Source: Ampelocalamus luodianensis (taxonomy: Eukaryota; Streptophyta; Magnoliopsida; Poales; Poaceae). Taken from it: 64,000 bases of DNA. The position numbers were made by a program, and so were the translations under genes. The notes under the pieces are model-generated. The model had not been told where the DNA came from. It worked only from the letters and a program-made list of their open reading frames with translations, and ran no database searches. Shown piece by piece: positions 11,812 through 23,853 of this stretch (the first letter of the stretch is position 1; each line of letters begins with the position of its first letter). Where the stretch lies: assembly GCA_036346255.1 (NCBI GenBank), contig CM070619.1:37144342-37208341 (forward strand), written 5' to 3'.

Positions 11812-11873
11812 AGAAAGAAGGTGAGCCCCAAGGGCCTCACTTTTGTGAGATGTGCTTCGGGTTTGACGACTAG
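11812..11873 (+). other. Candidate exon C, solo LTR A
   Basis: After acceptor TTTTTGTTGTAG the frame is entered in phase 1 and reads KEGEPQGPHFCEMCFGFDD, then TAG (11871-11873). A G from exon B plus AG here would give Glu. It is 62 nt long, identical in length to the copy in the nested LTR at 32224-32285. Confidence 0.55.
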
Positions 11874-12221
11874 CTTGGCGGTCCGATTGGTTGCCTTGTG
11901 GGCGAAAGGTATACTAATTGGCTTTTGTTTATCGCCATCTTATGGTACTTTTGCTTCCGCTGTTTACTTAGTTTTTGTATGTTGTTTGGCCGGTCGGCCT
12001 CTCTTTTGTATTAACTCTCTCTATTTTAATTAATTTCTGGTTTGTTGTTTGTGCTTGGTTCTATGTGAATGAATGGAATTGATGCATGATTTTGTAACGG
12101 TGTGTGTATCTGCATTTCTAGGAAGTATACATATCTCGAGGCTTGGTTTATTTGATGTGTGATGCTAGGGTCAATGGAAGACTAAACATTACAAGCGAAT
12201 AAACCGGGTCCTCACAATGAA

Positions 12222-12819
12222 GCTTAGGCTGGGACCCCATCGCTTGCTTGTGGCCAGAGTGAATGGATCAACTACGACTTGTTTTGCTTTCGCACTTACC
12301 CTCGACTTTGTACTCTTGACTTTTGTATGAATTGCTAACCTCGTGGCCCTTTTGTAAAAGAGTTGACCACTCGGCCTGTTATGTAATATATTATGGGATT
12401 GCACTGTTCCTACGAGCACTATGTGCACCGAGCATTGTCATACGAGCACTCCTTGCATCGAGCACTATGTACTACGAACACTGTATGCACCGGGCACCGT
12501 CATACGAACACTCCTCGCATTGAGCACTGTGTACACCGGGTACAGCTCATATGAGAACTATTCACATTGAGCACTATTCACATCAAGTACTGTTCATATG
12601 AGAACTGTTCACACCGAGCAATGTTCCCACGAGTACTGTTCCTGTCGTGCACGGTCTACACCGAGGACTGTCAGTACCTTGGGCTGCTGGGACCTTCCCC
12701 TATAGCATATAATGGTGGCACCTGGTCGTAGGCCGCCTTAAACTTCTATGGGTGAGAATGATCAAGTATGTATCTGTATGTGCTATCAAATGATCCAAGG
12801 AATGGCACAGCTTAACACA
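12222..12819 (+). mobile_element. Element 1 5' LTR, second segment
   Basis: Continues the LTR after solo LTR A and aligns with 54141-54724. It contains the CGAGCACTG repeat field and runs to 12819, where the CACTA element is inserted after the target bases ACA. Confidence 0.8.
12400..12680 (+). repeat. Degenerate GAGCACTG repeat field
   Basis: Repeated units of the form (C)GAGCACTG(T)nnnA(C)C recur about every 18-24 bases (for example CATACGAGCACTCC, CACCGAGCA). The matching field in the 3' LTR is 54309-54640. These are short LTR-internal tandem-like repeats with no coding meaning. Confidence 0.75.
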
Positions 12820-12854
12820 CACTACTACAAAAAGGCCAATACTAGACGCCTCAT

Positions 12855-13190
12855 CACAGACGGTTGACAAAACCGTCTGGATTACATGACATCACAGACG
12901 GTTTTGGTTTAGAGACCGTCTGTATTATTAGCTGCGTTAAAAACCGTCTGTGAATTGGGAATATCACAAACAGTTCATGATGAAAACTATTTGTGAAGTA
13001 TCACAGACGATTCTTAATAATAACCATCTGTGATATTGCTGCATATCATAGACAGTTTTTTGTTGGAAACCGTCTGCGATACTTCACAGACGGTTCTTAA
13101 TAATAACCGTTTGTGACATTACTACATGTCACAGATGGTTTTTTTTTGTTGAAAACCGTCTGTGATAATTATCCCATCACAGACGGTTCA
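12855..13190 (+). repeat. CACTA 5' subterminal repeat array
   Basis: About ten copies of ATCACAGACGGTT and its reverse complement AACCGTCTGTGAT alternate, each pair separated by 4-15 bases, so that consecutive units can form short hairpins. Subterminal arrays like this are the binding sites of the element-encoded protein in En/Spm (TNPA sites); the role here is inferred from that family. Confidence 0.85.
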
Positions 13191-13697
13191 TCGTTTTGCT
13201 CGCTTACTTGTCATCCATTGCAGTGTACTCCTCAACAGTCTTCTTCTCCGTGCTCGATTTTAGTATCGCCTCACCTCACTGAACCCACTCGATCGTGTGG
13301 TCTATTTCAGCTATTGTCGTCCACGCCGAGCTGTCCCTGTGGACCTCTCTGTCACCGCCGCCGCCAACAACACCAACTCTTCTCTGTTGAGTGCTCGACC
13401 CCACCAAGGTCGATTTCCCCACCTATATGTCCCCCTAATTAAAGTTGTGCATGTGCTTTGTTTCAGTTTATTTCCTCCGAGAAGACCTGTCACCGAGGAG
13501 CTTGCCACCGTCGCCTCTGTTCACCGACGACCAGCCGCCTTGGACCTTCCCCGGCCGACTTCATTGACACCTTTCTCATGATTGAGGTGAGCTACTAGAG
13601 CATAAGCATCCTTTAATTTGAGTAGTTTCGGGCATTTACACTGAAATCGCTAGTGAAGCTCATGGTCACTCTTTTATTTATTTTCAGGATTTTCAAC
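13191..13697 (+). other. Leader region of the CACTA transposase gene
   Basis: Pyrimidine-rich sequence with moderate GC between the subterminal array and the first TNP2 codon. Possible intron features are GATTGAGGTGAGC near 13585 (donor-like) and TTTATTTTCAG at 13677-13687 (acceptor), the latter just before the ATG at 13698. No conserved protein is visible in it. Confidence 0.4.
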
Positions 13698-15168
13698 ATG
13701 AACCGTGTGATAGACCGAAGCTGGATGTACACTAAGAACCGTGTGAGTGAAGAGTACATTAATGGTGTGTATGCTTTTACAAGAGCTACCGCGAGGGATA
13801 TGTTGAATAAGAGGGCAGAATATATGTATTGTCTATGCATTGACTGCGAGAATCTGAAGATGTTTAACAACCAAATGTAGATCAAAGCAAACTTAATTCG
13901 AAGGGGTTTCAAAAAGGGGTATACACATTGGATCAGTCACAGTGAAGAGCAAATTATACAATAAGGTAGTAATAACGACATCGCCGACGAAGTCAACGAT
14001 ATGCCGCTGGATGATGTCGATTGTGGTTCCGATTAGGATAGGCTGCACGATGACGATCTAGATCAGATGCTTCACAATGCAAAAGTGAACTATAGTGATA
14101 GAGAGAGTTTGGAAAATTCGAGGGCTTGATGTAGGCACAATATGTAGCAAAGGATTAGCAATAATCAATTCAGTTAATGCAAGTTGAAAGATTGTTCAAA
14201 GTACTTAGCCAATGTTGCTGATCCTAACCTAATCAAAGCTAGTGAATCACCGCCCTAAGGAGAGAAGTGTATGTACGCACACGCAACGATCAATTTGACT
14301 TGATGTAAGCAATGGAAAGCCTCACAACAAGTGCTAGGAGAGACGCTAGCCAACTACTCAAACTTCGTTCTAAGGGCACAAGATCGTCCACGCGATGTAG
14401 AGCACAAAAACGGAGAAAATGTGCAACGTAGACGGCCCTCTAGATTGAGCAAATACAACAGCTAGTCTCAAACGATGAACAAGCAAAGTTTTATATGGCT
14501 TATATATACTCGTTTGAAAGGTTTCGACGAGATCTACAACTTTCTCAACCGGACGAACCCCAAATTATGAAGGGAACACCGAAAGAAATGGCAAAAACAG
14601 AAACCAAAAACTTGCGACGCAAATTTGGGGCCGAAGATGGCCGATTTTGGGGCCCCTGGAGGGAGACTAGAGGCTTGGGTGGAAAGGATGCGCCTCGTCG
14701 TTAGCTTCGAAACAAGCACAAGAACGTCAAAAACGGACATCGTATGCAAACGGTATGCCCGTTTTACTGAAGGTGTCTCGGAAACGGAATCCTACTCGGA
14801 CTCGAAACCGTCTCGGGTTCAAATTTGAAACTGCTATATCTTTCAAACCCGTGGGCCAAACTTACTGAAATTTTTTGTGGAAGCTTGTGGTTATATGTAG
14901 AAGGTCCCCACCAATTTTCACGCACTTTTCTTTTGTCTTTCTTTCCTTTTCTTTTTTTTTACCGCGGCTTTTGTTCTATGCGGCTGCCTCTTTCTCTTTC
15001 TAATAAGCAAAATACTGAAAAGAAAATTGCAAGGCACAAGGGGTGATGGGACAGTGGAAGACACGACGAACAATTATTTTTGTAGAGCTAATTTTCTAGA
15101 GTTCTAGGACGATGAACAGTAACGAAACTAAAAAGGGGAAAACTATGATTACCTAACGGGCAACCGTT

Positions 15169-15180
15169 GCTCTGATACCA
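15169..15180 (-). promoter_or_regulatory. Primer-binding site (tRNA-iMet type)
   Basis: The minus strand reads TGGTATCAGAGC, complementary to the 3' end of plant initiator methionine tRNA, followed by AACGG. It starts two bases inside the LTR end at 15183 and fixes the orientation of this element. Confidence 0.8.
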
Positions 15181-15923
15181 CCTGATGATAGTGTGGCCCG
15201 ATCTTCCGAAAGGTACTGATAAGTCGATTGTGGAGAACACGACGTTGATGATCCAAAGGCTCCGACCAAAACAGATCGAACCCCTCGCAATCACTACACC
15301 ACTGCTCCGTTGGTTATCAACCGTGCCGAACGTGGTTGACCTCGCCAAGAAGGCTATCTCCTGCAAGTGAATCGAGAACACAAGCAGGAGAGTAGAAGAT
15401 GCAATCTAAAATTATATTACGGATAAATGTTTAAACTCACAAAGTTGGGGTTTCTCAATCCGAACAAGCGGCGAAACTGCTAAGCAGAATAATCTCAAAG
15501 AAAAACCCAAGCAAAACTAAAGGGGTGAGGCCTCCTTAAATAGGATAGAGGGAGCCTCACATAGCTAAAAAACTAAGGGGTGGTACTATTCATGTGGTAC
15601 TGTTTATGTAAACAATACCACTGTGAATAGTGCGGCCCAAGGAGGGGGTGGCTAGGGAGATGGGCCCAAGGATTACAAGGCCCAAAATGACCCAAATAGG
15701 TGACATAGCACCTTATTTTGGCGATTGTGACGTGTACAGAAAGAATTTGGAGGTGACGCCGCATCCGTTGGAAAGAGGACGAAATAAGCTTTCAATCAAG
15801 TACTCGTGGACCTCAAACGAACTCCGTATGCGAAAGTTATGCACCTTTGAAGTCAGTGCTGTCTCCGGAGGCCGAATTGGATTCCAAAACGTATCCAGCT
15901 TGAACTCTTGCTTGGCACGTGGA

Positions 15924-16013
15924 GTAGCACCATGGCATGTAGACGTAGCACCATGGCATGTAGATGTAGCACCATGGCATGTAGACGTAGCACTATAGCA
16001 TGTAGATGTAGCT
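15924..16013 (+). repeat. 21-bp minisatellite in LTR, about 4.3 copies
   Basis: Unit GTAGCACCATGGCATGTAGA plus C/T, at 15924, 15945, 15966 and 15987, with a partial fifth at 16008. The fourth copy has two changes (CTATAGC). The repeat creates short ORFs in several frames that should not be annotated. Confidence 0.9.
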
Positions 16014-16130
16014 CGGTCCAACTGGTGAATATGGCACTGCGTGGCTGAAAGTCCAATTGGTTGAAGTAGAGCAGCGAGTGCAGCGTGTTGAAGTTGTGGT
16101 TGCATCCTTAGGGTTGATGTCCTCATCACA

Positions 16131-19100
16131 TTTGCATCATTTATTGTACTTAGAAAATCTTAATCAAAAGTCTAAACATACATTTCAATTTCTAATTCCA
16201 AAAGAAAACAGAAACAAAAAAAAACTTAATATCATCATCTAGAGATAATTGATTAAATTAATTTAATAATAATAATAATAACAAACAATATTAAATCAAA
16301 TTGTCTGAGAGATTACATTTAAATTAAATTGTTTTGTTTCTTGTTTTCACTTGTATTTCAAAAATCACGATGCACGCATTAGTATCGCTCTCTTTCTCGG
16401 TTCGACTGACCGTAAGCGAAACGCCTGCATGCCCATTTCTTTTCCCCAACTTCTCTCCTCACAATCACAACCAAGAACCAAAAATCTTGCAACGCATGTT
16501 ATACCATTGCGATCGTTGTCTCGAGAGCGTTCCATTTGAGCGACTAGCTCATGCATGCGAGGTCGTTTGACTGGGTTGTAGAAAAGGAGAAAAAAAATGC
16601 TACTATTTATTCTCCCCAAATACAGCAGCTCCTCTTTTTATTTATTCCCAGCCGAGAGACACTCCTCTCTGCCTTTCCATCGTGTATACACACTGCCATC
16701 TTCTATTCCCAACACAAAACCTTAGCACTGTTCATTCGAATTTTTTTAGTCCCAGCTGAACACCTCCACTAGTAAGCTCTTTCTCTGTCCACTGCCATTT
16801 CCCATATCCTTTCTCACTCCTCACTTCTATTTGTTTATTCACCCAATAGTGAAAGTTCCATGGCACTATCATTTCTTGTGCCTAGCCGAACTGAGCTGTC
16901 CATTTTCTTTTGTTTTCATGCCAGCTCCTTTTCCCCAACACACAACAGACCACAACCATTTATTTCATTTCTTCCCCACTGCCTTCCTTCTTTCCAGAAC
17001 AAGAACATCACGCATGAACTCCTTCCATCTCCACCTTCTCTCCTTCCAATCCCTTCCAAAAGCTGAGAATCTTTCTTTGCATGTTATGTAGACTTGATCA
17101 TCATCGCTAGAGCAATCCGTGTTCGTGGTTAGTTTTTGCATGCATGGACCTTTGGGTGAGTTTGAGAGACGGGAAGAAGTGGAACACACTGTGCGTGGCT
17201 CCTTGCAGCTTTGACCGTGGCTCCTTGCAGCCAAGGAAGAAGCTGGCGGTTAGCAGCATGACCAACGCGGCCTGGAGCACGGCGACAGCCCGGCGCGGTA
17301 GCGAGCAAGCATGCAGTGGCAGGAGCAAGGTGGCGCTCGGCGCGTTGGCTGGGAGCAGTGGCGTGGCTCGGCGGTCTGGTGGAGGCCCGACGGAGGCGCG
17401 ACTCGGTGATGACCGGGTCTGGTCGGCCGAAGCATGGAGAAGGCGGAGGGGAGGAGCTTTGGTGGAGAAGAGGCAGAGGTAGAGAGGGGACTGTGTTCAG
17501 TTCTTGACAGTGAGTTTTAATCAGTTGTTCAACATAGTAGCTTTGATGAAGAACTGAAGGTTGTCAAATACAATGATTGACTTGAGCCTGTGTCCACGAG
17601 CTGAGACGGATTATCATAGTTGTACAAGGATGCATGCATGATTCTGTACCAGCTGGTGTAGAACAAGCAATTTTAGAAACATTATACTAGATTTGATTAG
17701 GGCCTCTCGTGTATTTAAGCCTCTAGAAGCTATTGTTAGATTGTCAAGAACGGGATCAAATTATTCAGTCGCATACTTGGTGTACGATTACCAAGTTGCT
17801 AGAGAGGGGAGCAAGAACCTGTAGAGAAGAAAGAAAAGAATGAAGGAAGAATGTGCTCGATGGAAAAAAAAAAGGCCAGAGAGTTGTTGGTTGGAAGAAA
17901 AGAAAAGAAGAGAGGAGTGGACAGTGGTGGCCCGCTGCGGCACAGCGGCATCGGGATGGCGGAGCCGACGAGGCCGAGCGGCGGTGGATGCAGCCGGAGC
18001 TATGCATGCACATGGCCGGGCTCAATGGCGTAGAGGTGAGGCTGGCGCGGTGCATGAGCGGCATCGGCACGCCGCATGTGACGGCACCAAGACGGAGAGG
18101 CAGCCGAAGCTGTGCATGTGGGGGCGCATGCACGCATGCACTCGGTAGCCATGCATGCAGCGGCGTGGCGGCACGAGCAAGGCGAGGCGGTATGGCGTGT
18201 CATGCTTGAGCGCGGCATCGACAAGACGGCTCCGTGGGCGTGGCACAAGAGGCGACGACTACGGTGGACATGGACCCAGACGAGCTCGGCGATGACTACG
18301 GCGGACACGGACTCGAGAAGACGTCTAGTGATATGTCGCACATCTAGTGCCGCGGTAAAATCCTTAGTGTTATTTTTGTTACCACGTTACGATATTAGTC
18401 GTGGATGTTGCATATTAATCGTGAGCTTAGCATCTATTTATGCATATTTAATTATAAAAATATTTTAGTTGCTTAAGACCGTAATAATTCTCTGGTTAAG
18501 ACTGTATTTATGCGTAGGCATGACCATGTATTGATATATTGGTGAATGCGAATAATTAATTTATTGTAGCGGAATATGTATCTTATTGATTGGTGGATGC
18601 TGGATTACATATATGAGTTTATTATTTGATCGGACGATATTATTGTAAAGTCGCATGGAAGCTTGTGGTGATTTTAGATGATAAATTAATTGGAGGTTTT
18701 CCCTCACATTGGATTATTAATTTTGGAGTTAGGACCCATAAGGATTTTATAAATTATTACTTGGCGGATATCTCATGAGAAGATATATATGGAGATATGG
18801 AGGTTGAATCGAATGGTTTATTAATCACGCATAATTTGGTCGGATGTCTTAAGTAATAGTTATGTGAGTCATAGATGCTACAATTTGGGATAAGGCAGCA
18901 TTGGATCATTTAATTGCGGATGAATGTTTGGATTGCCTTATAATTAGTGGATAAGTCCCATGTGCCTAGTTGATAGAAACATGTCCTAAATCGAGTTAGT
19001 AGATAAATGATTATTAGTTGATCATAGAGGCACATGTGTGATTGGATTGGTAGATGTCGTGCATGGCTATTTCGGTGATGTAGATATGAGTTGATTGATT

Positions 19101-21860
19101 AGTGAGCTTTTAAATATCGGATGTGAATTTATATTGTAAAGCTCATTAGGTGTCGGGTGGTCAAATAAACCTCGATCGGTGGAAATTTTAGTGTATGCGA
19201 ATATGATTTGCCGAGGTGAGACTAGTAGAATTTGATAGATAGTATTAGGTTAAATAGTCTAGCGGAGGATGATTGAGGGATTTAGTCATGACCATGTGCC
19301 CATAACTTGGTGGATTTGATGCAATCACCAGATTGATTGTATGTATGAAAGATAGTGAGTCCGGGCACTGTTTGTTGGGATGAATGCCTTGAATATGCCT
19401 TAGTAGATGTTAGTTTGGGATTTTTATCAAGATATATGAATATGATCAGAGAGTGTTGTACATGTGATTGGATTCAACACCGGAGAATCGGTTAAGTAAA
19501 TGATAGAGAGAAGATTAGATTTGTCGGTAGATGTTTTCCTTTAGGAATTATTTGGAAAATAAAAGAAAATATGTAGGCCCACTTGTCATGACAGAGGCTA
19601 GGTTAAGTTGAGTGTAAAAAATATATTAAATGCTTTAGAAAAATTCAGAAAAGGATTATTGTTACAATATAAATTGAATTAACTTCAAAAATTCATAGAA
19701 AATTCATTTGAACTCCAAATGGAGTGATTCAATTTTTGTTGAACATAACTTTTTATTATATTTCCAACCATGCAATCCTTATCCCCACCACTATTATGCA
19801 AATTTTCACCAAAGAATTTAATTCAGATGAACAGTAAGAGATTCTACTTAAATTTGATTTTTCCATAAATCTGAGATTCAAACCACCATAACTTTCACAT
19901 ACTAAATCCAAATGGAATAATTCTTTCACCTCAATTCATATAAAATCATGAACTACCCACTATGTAAATTTCATGCATTTTGGAGTATTTTGAATTTTTG
20001 GCTTATTTGGTGTTTATTGCATTATCGTCTTTCGATTAGGTTTTCGATGATACCATTATATTCGTGAGATAAATATGTGAGTAACCTGAGATTGAACAAG
20101 TGATACAGCAAAGGTGCGAGCACCCTCCTCTTGATCATATTGCTCCCAGTGGTTTTTTAAAAGTTTTGTGTGAGTTTTATTATCGCAATTGCATGTTATT
20201 TTGAAATGTATGTTCATGGGTAGAAGTAGTTAATCTCCTAATTGCTACATTAGCCCTCCTTTGAATGTTGATTACCCTTTTACCTTGAATGACTAAGGTT
20301 ATATGTTATATGGGATTGTTACTAGTTTGTAGAATGATGCTTAGCCATGCTAGTAGTCGTAGCCGAGAGCGGTTGATGGAGCTAGTCCATCGGCCAGTGA
20401 ATTGAATTGAATCCTAATGAAATTTGAGGATTTTATGGATTGGATTATGTTGGATTTGAGGGTTGTATCCAGATCTTCGCATCTGGGGTTTGTGGACATG
20501 TTGGGCATGGGTTTTATGTTCTTAACTTGGACGGGTGTAGGGTGATCATGAAATATTATTGTTGTTGTTGTTATGGAATTGTGTAGCCCCGTCTGAGTGT
20601 TTAAGGACCGGTCTGTGGTGTGATGAACCAAGTCTTACGTGCAACCACACGCCGGGATAATGGCGAAGGTTTGGCTTAAAAATTTGTTGTGTGTTAGCTA
20701 TCAAAACACAATGAGATTGACAATTGTTATTGTTATGTATTTAATTGTTCTTTTGTCAATCTCGTGGGGGCATATTAAATTTTTGCCTTATTTGCCCTTA
20801 AGGGTCTCTTGTTTGTTAAGGGACTTACTTACACAACGGGGTTCACCTGTGGTGCGAGGCGCTTAGTCTGCTATGGGATTCTGTTCCTCGGGTGGTTTGA
20901 TAGTTAGGACATGATATTGTAACGGCCTCGTTATGATATCTTAGTCACACTCCTTCGGAAGAGTGCATGGCGACACTATAAGGTATTCATATCGTGTGGG
21001 TAAAGCTGTACAACTCTACAGAGAACTAAATCTATTCGAATAGCCTCGTCCTAGGTTATGGACAACACTTGTGGGAAAGCAGGCACAGTTACTTTTTGGG
21101 AAATTAAGTTTGGGTTATGGATTGGAAATGTTATGTCATTATGTTAGTTTGTTCAAATCTGAAATGATTTCATGAATGCGTAGTTCGCGCGTTAATTTGG
21201 TTGAGGAACGAATTGTGCCACAAATGAGATGTTCGTGTGTTGATTATATTTGGAGAGTATACCATTGATGATCATTACTTACTGTTATCAAATGTTTTCT
21301 AAATGTTTTACAAATGGCAAGTTAGAATCTTTTATCCATATGTAAAACTTGCTTTATGCTGAAAATTGACTAGTGTAGTAGCCTTCCATTGATATTTACA
21401 TGCATCTTTATTTCTTTTGAAAGTCTCGCGAGTACAACTTTGTACTATAACAGTGTCTATTTGTTCAGGTGAGAACGACGGGTGCAACGGTTTTAACTCT
21501 AGTTGGTTGCTTGTGGGATTGTGGGCATGCCAACTCGGTTATTCCCTTTTTATTTAAGTTTATCTTCCGCTGCGATTTAATTGTGTTGTTTAGATTTGGC
21601 CGATCGGCCCTCTTATGCAACCTTGTACTGTAAGGTTCTATTTAATTGATGTTGTAATTGATTCTATTATTCTTTTGTACGATTGTGTATGGATGTGAAT
21701 GCAATGTTGTGTTGGAAATGTGCATCTTAGCCACTGATCCTTGGGAGCTAACATGGTACGCATATCCGGGCACTCGGGATCGTGTTCGTCTCACGTTAAG
21801 TGTTGCGTTTACGGCGTAATCACTTAGCTTGATACGGATCCGATCTCGGGGGACCTCACG
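16131..21860 (+). mobile_element. Long plus-strand LTR, 5' end missing
   Basis: Homologous along most of its length to the other long LTRs, for example an AT-rich block then GCATTAGTATCG near 16376 matching the nested LTR at 31879-35488, 'GTGGGTAAAGCTGTACAACTC' near 20997, CTATTCGAATAGCC near 21035, and a GTCTCGCGAGTACAAC block at 21423. It ends near GGGGGACCTCACG at 21860, after which TNP2 coding sequence resumes. The expected TGT start and about 0.6 kb are missing, probably lost at the junction with the element on its left. GC-rich open frames at 17144-17482 and 17840-18209 show no domain. The exon B and C equivalents (about 20037, 21467) are out of frame here. Confidence 0.7.
16263..16281 (+). 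repeat. (AAT)n microsatellite
   Basis: About five to six AAT units in an AT-rich LTR region. No function suggested. Confidence 0.8.
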
Positions 21861-23853
21861 CCCAAAGAAGGCAAAACTGCTGCGTTGGCACTCGGAGGAG
21901 CGTAAGCAGAATGGAAAGCTAAGACACCCTGCTGATTCCACCCAGTAGAGAAACATCGATAGGAAGTTTGCAGACTTCGGTGTGGAACCGAGGAATATAA
22001 GGTTTGGATTAAGTACAGATGGATTGAATCCTTTCGGTAACATGAGCAGCCGACATAACACTTGACCCGTGACTCTCTGTATGTACAACCTTTGTCCTTG
22101 GTTGTGTATGAAGCGAAAGTATATTTTCCTGTCGATACTTATCCAAGGGCCGAAGCAACCTGAGAATGATATTGATGTTTACCTAGCACCATTGATCGAA
22201 TATCTAAAAATACTACGGATCGAAGGAGTACAGGTATGGGATGCGTACAAACAATAGTACTTCACTGTACGCTCCTTGTTGTTCTGCACCATAAATGATT
22301 ATCCCGTCCTTGCTAATCTGTCGGGCCAGAGTACAAAATGGGCCAAAGCATGTACTCACTGCTTAGATAATACCGAGAGTGTGTGGCTGAAGAACTTGTG
22401 CAAAATCGTGTACATGCGTCACCGTAGGTTCTTCCAGACAGCTCACCCATACCGCAGGATGAAGAAACAATTCGACGGAGAGAAGGAGGACAGTTCAGCT
22501 CCAAGGCATTTAAACGAAAAAGAGGTCTATGATATGGTTAAGGATTTAGATGTTGTTCTCGAAAAGGGACGTAAATCGATGATCCGTGAGAAGAACATCT
22601 GGAAGAAGAGATCAATATTTTGGGACTCACCTTATTGGGAGCACCTAGAAGTTTGCCACTACATCGACGTTATGCACGTAGAGAAGAATGTATGTGACAG
22701 CTTGATTGGTCTCTTACTGAACATTCATGAAAAAACAAAGGATAGTGTCAAACTTGGTTGATATGGACATCAGACCTGAGCTAGCACCGACAAAGACCGA
22801 TAAAGGACAAATGTACCTTCCCCCTGCTTGTTGCACTCTGTCCAAGGCCGAGAGATCTGAACTGTGCTAGTGCTTGCATGGTGTGAAAGTTCCATCCAGT
22901 TACTCTGCCAACATGAAGAAACTTGTTTCGATGGAAGATTTGAAGTTAATTGGCATGAAGTTTCATGATTGTCATGTGCTGATGACACAGATGCTCCCTG
23001 TTGCAATTAGAAGTATTTTTCCGATCAAGGGACGAGAGACAATCATGAGGCTATGTTATTTCTTTAACACAATTGCTCAGAAGGTCATTGATCCTGAAGG
23101 ACTAGATGTTCTGCAGGGCGAGGTGGTGGCGACTCTATGTCATCTTGAGATGTATTTCCCTCCGTCGTTTTTCGATACCATGCTCCATCTCATTGCTCAC
23201 ATTGTGAGGGAGATAAAGATGTGCGGGCCCGTGTTCCTACGTAGCATGTACCCGTTCGAGAGGTTCATAGGAATTCTCAAGTCCAATGTACGGAATCAAT
23301 CTCGCCGAGGGCAGCATCGTCGAAGATTATGCAATCGAAGAGGTCATCAAGTTCAGCGTCGATTACATGGCTCAGGTTGAACCAATAGGTGTGCCTCGAT
23401 CTCGCCATGAGGGGAGGCTCGAGGGTATCAGGACCATCGGAAGGAAAGCAATCACACTAGAGATGAGAGCTTATGCTCAAGACCATTTCACGGTCTTACA
23501 ACACACGATTGAAGTGTCCCCGTATATCGACCAGCACAAGGACGTGCTTCGGCAACAGAATCCAGAGCAACCGAGTGTTTGGATCACGAGACAGCACAAC
23601 AGTCGGTTCAACCAATAGTTGAAGGAGCAACTCGCTAGAAGCTCGTCAAGTGATATGCTGACATGGTTGGTAAAAGGGCCAACATTTACAGTTGTGACAT
23701 GGCAAGGATACGACGTAAATGGGTACAAATTCTATACGCAAGCTTAGGATATAAAGAGCACTAACCAGAACAGCGGTGTTCGCATAGATGCATTTAGTGT
23801 GATTGCTTCAATGAGTTCATAGAGGAGATTTGGGAGCTCGACTATGTGCTTTT

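Larger units (their letters stand above)
6977..12216 (+). mobile_element. Solo LTR A (5.24 kb), TSD ATGAA
   Basis: Starts TGTAACAGCCC and ends GGGTCCTCACA. It is flanked by the exact 5-bp duplication ATGAA (6972-6976 and 12217-12221). The 3' LTR of element 1 preserves the unoccupied site: at 54124-54150 the flanks are joined with a single ATGAA (54136-54140). With no internal region and both ends intact, this is a solo LTR left by LTR-LTR recombination. The LTR has a TATA-like TATTTAAA at 7928, a GC-rich stretch at 8390-9120, an AT-rich middle, exon B and C candidates, and a 3' region rich in landmarks shared with other LTRs. Confidence 0.93.
14128..16130 (-). mobile_element. Truncated LTR retrotransposon, minus strand (LTR 15183-16130)
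   Basis: An LTR is delimited by TGATGA at 15183 and TCATCA at 16130. Two bases to its left, the minus strand reads TGGTATCAGAGC (15180-15169), a perfect initiator-Met tRNA primer-binding site, so the element runs right to left. The internal part (14128-15168) has no recognisable gag or pol and no matching second LTR, so this is a truncated or non-autonomous element. Left breakpoint approximate; superfamily unassigned. Confidence 0.65.

Noticed and set aside
17144..18468. Several overlapping open frames in a GC-rich stretch
   Set aside because: They are in an LTR leader-like region, are open on both strands because of composition, and show no recognisable protein family.
20037..21560. Exon B and C equivalents in the LTR 16131-21860
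   Set aside because: Acceptor-like sites are present, but the frame is not conserved (length to the CAAAG end is not compatible and stops occur), so this copy is not counted as support.
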